A DNA stretch of 64,000 nt from Robertmurraya massiliosenegalensis JC6 (GTDB taxonomy: Bacteria > Bacillota > Bacilli > Bacillales > Cytobacillaceae), in the NCBI RefSeq assembly GCF_000311725.1, contig NZ_HE978517.1:15707-79706 (forward strand), read 5' to 3'. Below are positions 61,702 to 64,000 of this stretch, piece by piece (position 1 is the first letter of the stretch; every line of letters begins with the position of its first letter). The notes under the pieces are model-generated. The model was not told the origin of the DNA and did not search any database. It saw only the letters and a program-made list of their open reading frames with translations. The position numbers were made by a program, and so were the translations under genes.

Positions 61702-62382
61702 TCATTCATTTATCCATTGTACAATATCTTCCAGATTCTTCCTTGTTTTTGGACGCGGCTCCTTCGCTCGATAGCCAAATGCAACCATCACAGAAACACC
61801 CAGATGCCCTTCCTCCAATAATCCTGCTTCCTCTAGAATCGCTTGCACCTTATCAAAATCAAACCCTTCAATCGGACATGAATCAATTCCGATTTGCGCA
61901 GCTGCTGTCATCATATTGCCTAACGCTATATAGGTCTGTTTACAAGCCCAGTCGAAAATCGCTCTTTCGCTTTCCAGCAAATGCAAATCGTCCTCCTGAA
62001 AGCTTTTGTAACGCTCCTTGATCTGAGCAAATATTTCAGGTGGAAACTGTTTGACATTCAACATCTGGTCCTCTACATACTTACTATCGTACTTCGTATC
62101 CTTGATCGTTCTAGCAAGGATCAAAACGAAATGACTAGCTGTCGGAAGTTGCCCCTGAGCCCCCCACGAAACTTCTCGAAGTTTTTCTCGCAATTTGCGA
62201 TTTTGCACGACTAGAAATTTCCATGGTTCATAGCCAACAGAGCTTGGTGATAATCGTCCTGCTTCTAAAATAAATTCGAAGTCACTGTCCGTGATCTTTT
62301 TATTCGGGTCAAACTCCTTTGTCGCATGTCTAAATTGAAAGGCATCTAATATTTCCTGCTTCTTATCCTCATGGTTGCTCAT
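61702..62382 (-). CDS. Nitroreductase family FMN oxidoreductase
   Basis: A 226-residue NAD(P)H-dependent nitroreductase-like flavoprotein, similar to YfkO/YdgI of B. subtilis. Family features are the FMN-binding FQFRHATKEFD segment at the N-terminus, SPSSVGYEPWKFLVV and the C-terminal VSVMVAFGYRAKEP. The start is ATG at 62382, 9 bases after AAGGAG. It reduces nitroaromatics and quinones in related proteins; the natural role is unclear. The palindrome at 62486-62499 is about 100 bases upstream. Confidence 0.88.
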   Translation of the reverse strand: MSNHEDKKQEILDAFQFRHATKEFDPNKKITDSDFEFILEAGRLSPSSVGYEPWKFLVVQNRKLREKLREVSWGAQGQLPTASHFVLILARTIKDTKYDSKYVEDQMLNVKQFPPEIFAQIKERYKSFQEDDLHLLESERAIFDWACKQTYIALGNMMTAAAQIGIDSCPIEGFDFDKVQAILEEAGLLEEGHLGVSVMVAFGYRAKEPRPKTRKNLEDIVQWINE

Positions 62383-62485
62383 GAACAAATACTCCTTTAC
62401 ATGATGATTTTGTATAATGGCTCATTATAAGGGATAATATAGACCTCCGTACAACAAAAGGCACTCATTTTAGTTAAAAAAGTCA

Positions 62486-62499
62486 ATCAAACGTTTGAT
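62486..62499. promoter_or_regulatory. Perfect palindrome ATCAAACGTTTGAT, candidate operator
   Basis: A perfect 14-base palindrome in the spacer between the nitroreductase gene and the CBO0543-type gene. It looks like a dimeric repressor site, but no regulator gene is adjacent. The rest of 62383-62635 shows no gene. Confidence 0.55.
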
Positions 62500-62635
62500 C
62501 AAAAAAACTATGTTATCTGGCAAAACCGTTGATATGACAACTTTTTTTATCCCTTGTATAAATATCAAACCGCTAGCATCAAGCTAGGTTTTAGATAGCA
62601 GATTCATAGCAAAAGCTAGCATCAGTCCATATCCT

Positions 62636-63160
62636 CTATCTCTTTTCAATCGGAATATGGGTAGGGATATCAAATAACCACAGCCAAAACAAAGCCATCG
62701 GGATACTTAAAATGAACGTAAGCAAAGGTCTCTTTTGATGCAGGCGTAGAAACGGGAACATGATACAGTCAAAGGTGGCGCTCCAAGCAAGAGACCATCC
62801 ATATTTATAAACAATCGTCCCCTGTGCTTGCATGATAAATTCAATTCCTGCATATATTCCAATCCAACATAAATAATGTCTAATAATTCTCCAGAAACCT
62901 GCCCCTTCTGGATAACGAGATAAAAACATTAACGCAGTCGCAGGAAAGACAATGAATGTATAGCTCATTTCTAATAAAGTGAAGTTATACCAATCTATAT
63001 CAGGCGTCATCCGCCATAGCCAATGTGCTGCACATAAAAAATTATATGTAAGGTTACCGAGGGCGATATACTGCATCGTTGGATACAAAGGCTGCCAATT
63101 TTTATAATCTTTTCTGAGCCATACCGCAACAATGCTAATAATTGTAAGAAAAATGTGCAT
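62636..63160 (-). CDS. CBO0543-type membrane protein
   Basis: A 174-residue membrane protein with about five helices and conserved aromatic segments (KDYKNWQPLYPTMQYIALGNLTY near the N-terminus, FDCIMFPFL). It resembles the CBO0543 family of Firmicutes, of unknown function. ATG 63160 lies 8 bases after AAAGGG, and the ATG two codons earlier is too close to it. Confidence 0.72.
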   Translation of the reverse strand: MHIFLTIISIVAVWLRKDYKNWQPLYPTMQYIALGNLTYNFLCAAHWLWRMTPDIDWYNFTLLEMSYTFIVFPATALMFLSRYPEGAGFWRIIRHYLCWIGIYAGIEFIMQAQGTIVYKYGWSLAWSATFDCIMFPFLRLHQKRPLLTFILSIPMALFWLWLFDIPTHIPIEKR

Positions 63161-63228
63161 AGACATTACCCTTTATCCTTTTTTCTTTTAGTTTGCACGT
63201 TACAGCTGACTTTCTTGTATAAGGAATT

Positions 63229-63301
63229 AAAAAAAACTCTGTATATTATTTAGCCATCATCCAATACTTCCGATTATGGCTATTCTAATCTACAGAGTTT
63301 T
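63229..63301 (-). terminator. Intrinsic terminator of the alpha-glucosidase gene
   Basis: A long stem with AAAACTCTGTA and TACAGAGTTTT as the outer arms and an inner AGCCAT/ATGGCT pair, followed by eight T residues on the minus strand. Confidence 0.8.
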
Positions 63302-63313
63302 ACATCAAACTAG

Positions 63314-64000
63314 CTAGTTTAAACGATAGATTCGCGCTTCATATGGTGCCAATTCTAATGTTCTTGCTTTTTCATGAACGCCATCGTCAAGATTGGCTAA
63401 AATTAGGTTTTCCCACTCATATGTCACACCATTAATTGGCTCTACTTCAAACGAATCATTCGTTAAATTACATAAAATGATCACTTTTTCATCTCCATAA
63501 GTGCGTGTATACGCATACAGTGAAGGATGATTTTCTAATACTAAATCATATATTCCATAAGTGAAAACAGGATTCGATTTACGGAGTTGAATTATTTTTT
63601 TATAAAAATTTAAGACTGAATTAGGGTCATCCTTTTGAACCTCGACGTTAAGCTCTTTAAAATTCGGATTCACCCCTAACCACGGTTTACCCTTTGTAAA
63701 TCCAGCATTTTCATCAGCCGACCACTGCATCGGTGTTCTTGAATTATCACGGCTTGTTGCCCAAATGATCTCCATAATCTCATCTGGCGCTTTACCTCTT
63801 GCCAGTAGATCGGTATACAATCCTTTTGTAGAAACATCATCGTAATCTTCAAGCGATGGAAATTTCACATTCGTCATCCCTATTTCTTGGCCTTGATAAA
63901 TAAAAGGGGTTCCTTGCATGAAAAAATACATCATTGCTAACGAAGTCGCACTTTCTCTCCAATATTGTTGATCATTTCCCCATGTAGACACACTACGTGC
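63314..64000 (-). CDS. GH13 alpha-glucosidase, partial (3' part)
   Basis: The C-terminal part (about 228 residues) of a glycoside hydrolase family 13 protein, open at the right edge. The first residues (ARSVSTWGNDQQYW) follow the region with the third catalytic-site Asp; GTPFIYQGQEIGMTNV, the RTPMQWSADENAGF segment and the C-terminal beta-sandwich are typical of oligo-1,6-glucosidase / alpha-glucosidase (MalL-like). The 5' part is outside the window, so the exact substrate cannot be judged. No sugar transporter gene is near in this window. Confidence 0.88.
   Translation of the reverse strand, partial: ARSVSTWGNDQQYWRESATSLAMMYFFMQGTPFIYQGQEIGMTNVKFPSLEDYDDVSTKGLYTDLLARGKAPDEIMEIIWATSRDNSRTPMQWSADENAGFTKGKPWLGVNPNFKELNVEVQKDDPNSVLNFYKKIIQLRKSNPVFTYGIYDLVLENHPSLYAYTRTYGDEKVIILCNLTNDSFEVEPINGVTYEWENLILANLDDGVHEKARTLELAPYEARIYRLN

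Overview
The window is chromosomal DNA from a low-GC Gram-positive bacterium of the family Bacillaceae. The evidence is AGGAGG-type ribosome binding sites, TTG and GTG starts, strong intrinsic terminators, sigma-A promoters, and gene sets shared with Bacillus subtilis (acpS-ydcC, ydbS-ydbT-cshA, ddl-murF, hemAT, nrnB, csaA, catE, hmoA, yoaP, a btuFC-btuD/cbiZ set). adhE with Rex-like sites, and a selenocysteine codon, suggest a facultative anaerobe that has selenocysteine machinery elsewhere in the genome. I cannot name the species.

Layout. 1-11.9 kb: a cell-envelope and RNA block, mostly on the minus strand (ydcC, acpS, a rhomboid protease on plus, ydbT, ydbS, cshA, an esterase, hemAT, murF, ddl). 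12.2-15.7 kb: plus-strand DAACS symporter, a degenerate tyrosine recombinase and a CPA1 antiporter. 15.7-27.8 kb: one minus-strand B12 salvage operon of 14 genes behind a cobalamin riboswitch with its own terminator. It takes up corrinoids (BtuFCD), remodels them (CbiZ), makes aminopropanol phosphate and attaches it (CobD, CbiB), activates cobinamide (CobU and a CobU-like paralogue), adenosylates (PduO), amidates (CobQ), salvages alpha-ribazole (CblT, CblS) and joins the halves (CobS, CobC). 27.8-36.1 kb: sfsA, mgtE, rodA, a DedA protein, dps with a perfect PerR box, catE and small genes. 36.2-43.2 kb: adhE with Rex-like sites, a short flavoprotein, hmoA with a Fur box, a HesB-like selenoprotein gene, a DUF1646 transporter and a DDAH-type hydrolase. 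43.3-53.9 kb: MscS channel, a GntR/ABC operon like ytrA-ytrB, SET protein and small proteins, a VmlR-like ABC-F gene with an attenuator leader, YbaK, a TerF-like vWA protein, an Xre module, YoaP and CsaA. 54-64 kb: nrnB, a Fur-controlled siderophore ABC transporter, a Fur-controlled ferredoxin-NADP reductase, aldo/keto reductase, nitroreductase, a CBO0543-type membrane protein and the 3' part of an alpha-glucosidase gene that runs off the window.

The most notable item is at 40763-41041 (minus). A HesB-like gene is interrupted by one in-frame TGA exactly where the family has its conserved cysteine, and a SECIS-like hairpin with GG at the start of the loop follows the TGA. Normal ORF calling would miss or split this gene. 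Other unusual features are two copies of a ~285-bp non-coding element built from GGAA/TTCC palindromes (40.4 and 50.1 kb), a 20-bp-period TATCGGTCTAA array (55.4 kb, with a relative at 4.75 kb), a paired set of partly degenerate CobU proteins, and a tyrosine recombinase whose nucleophile is replaced by phenylalanine.
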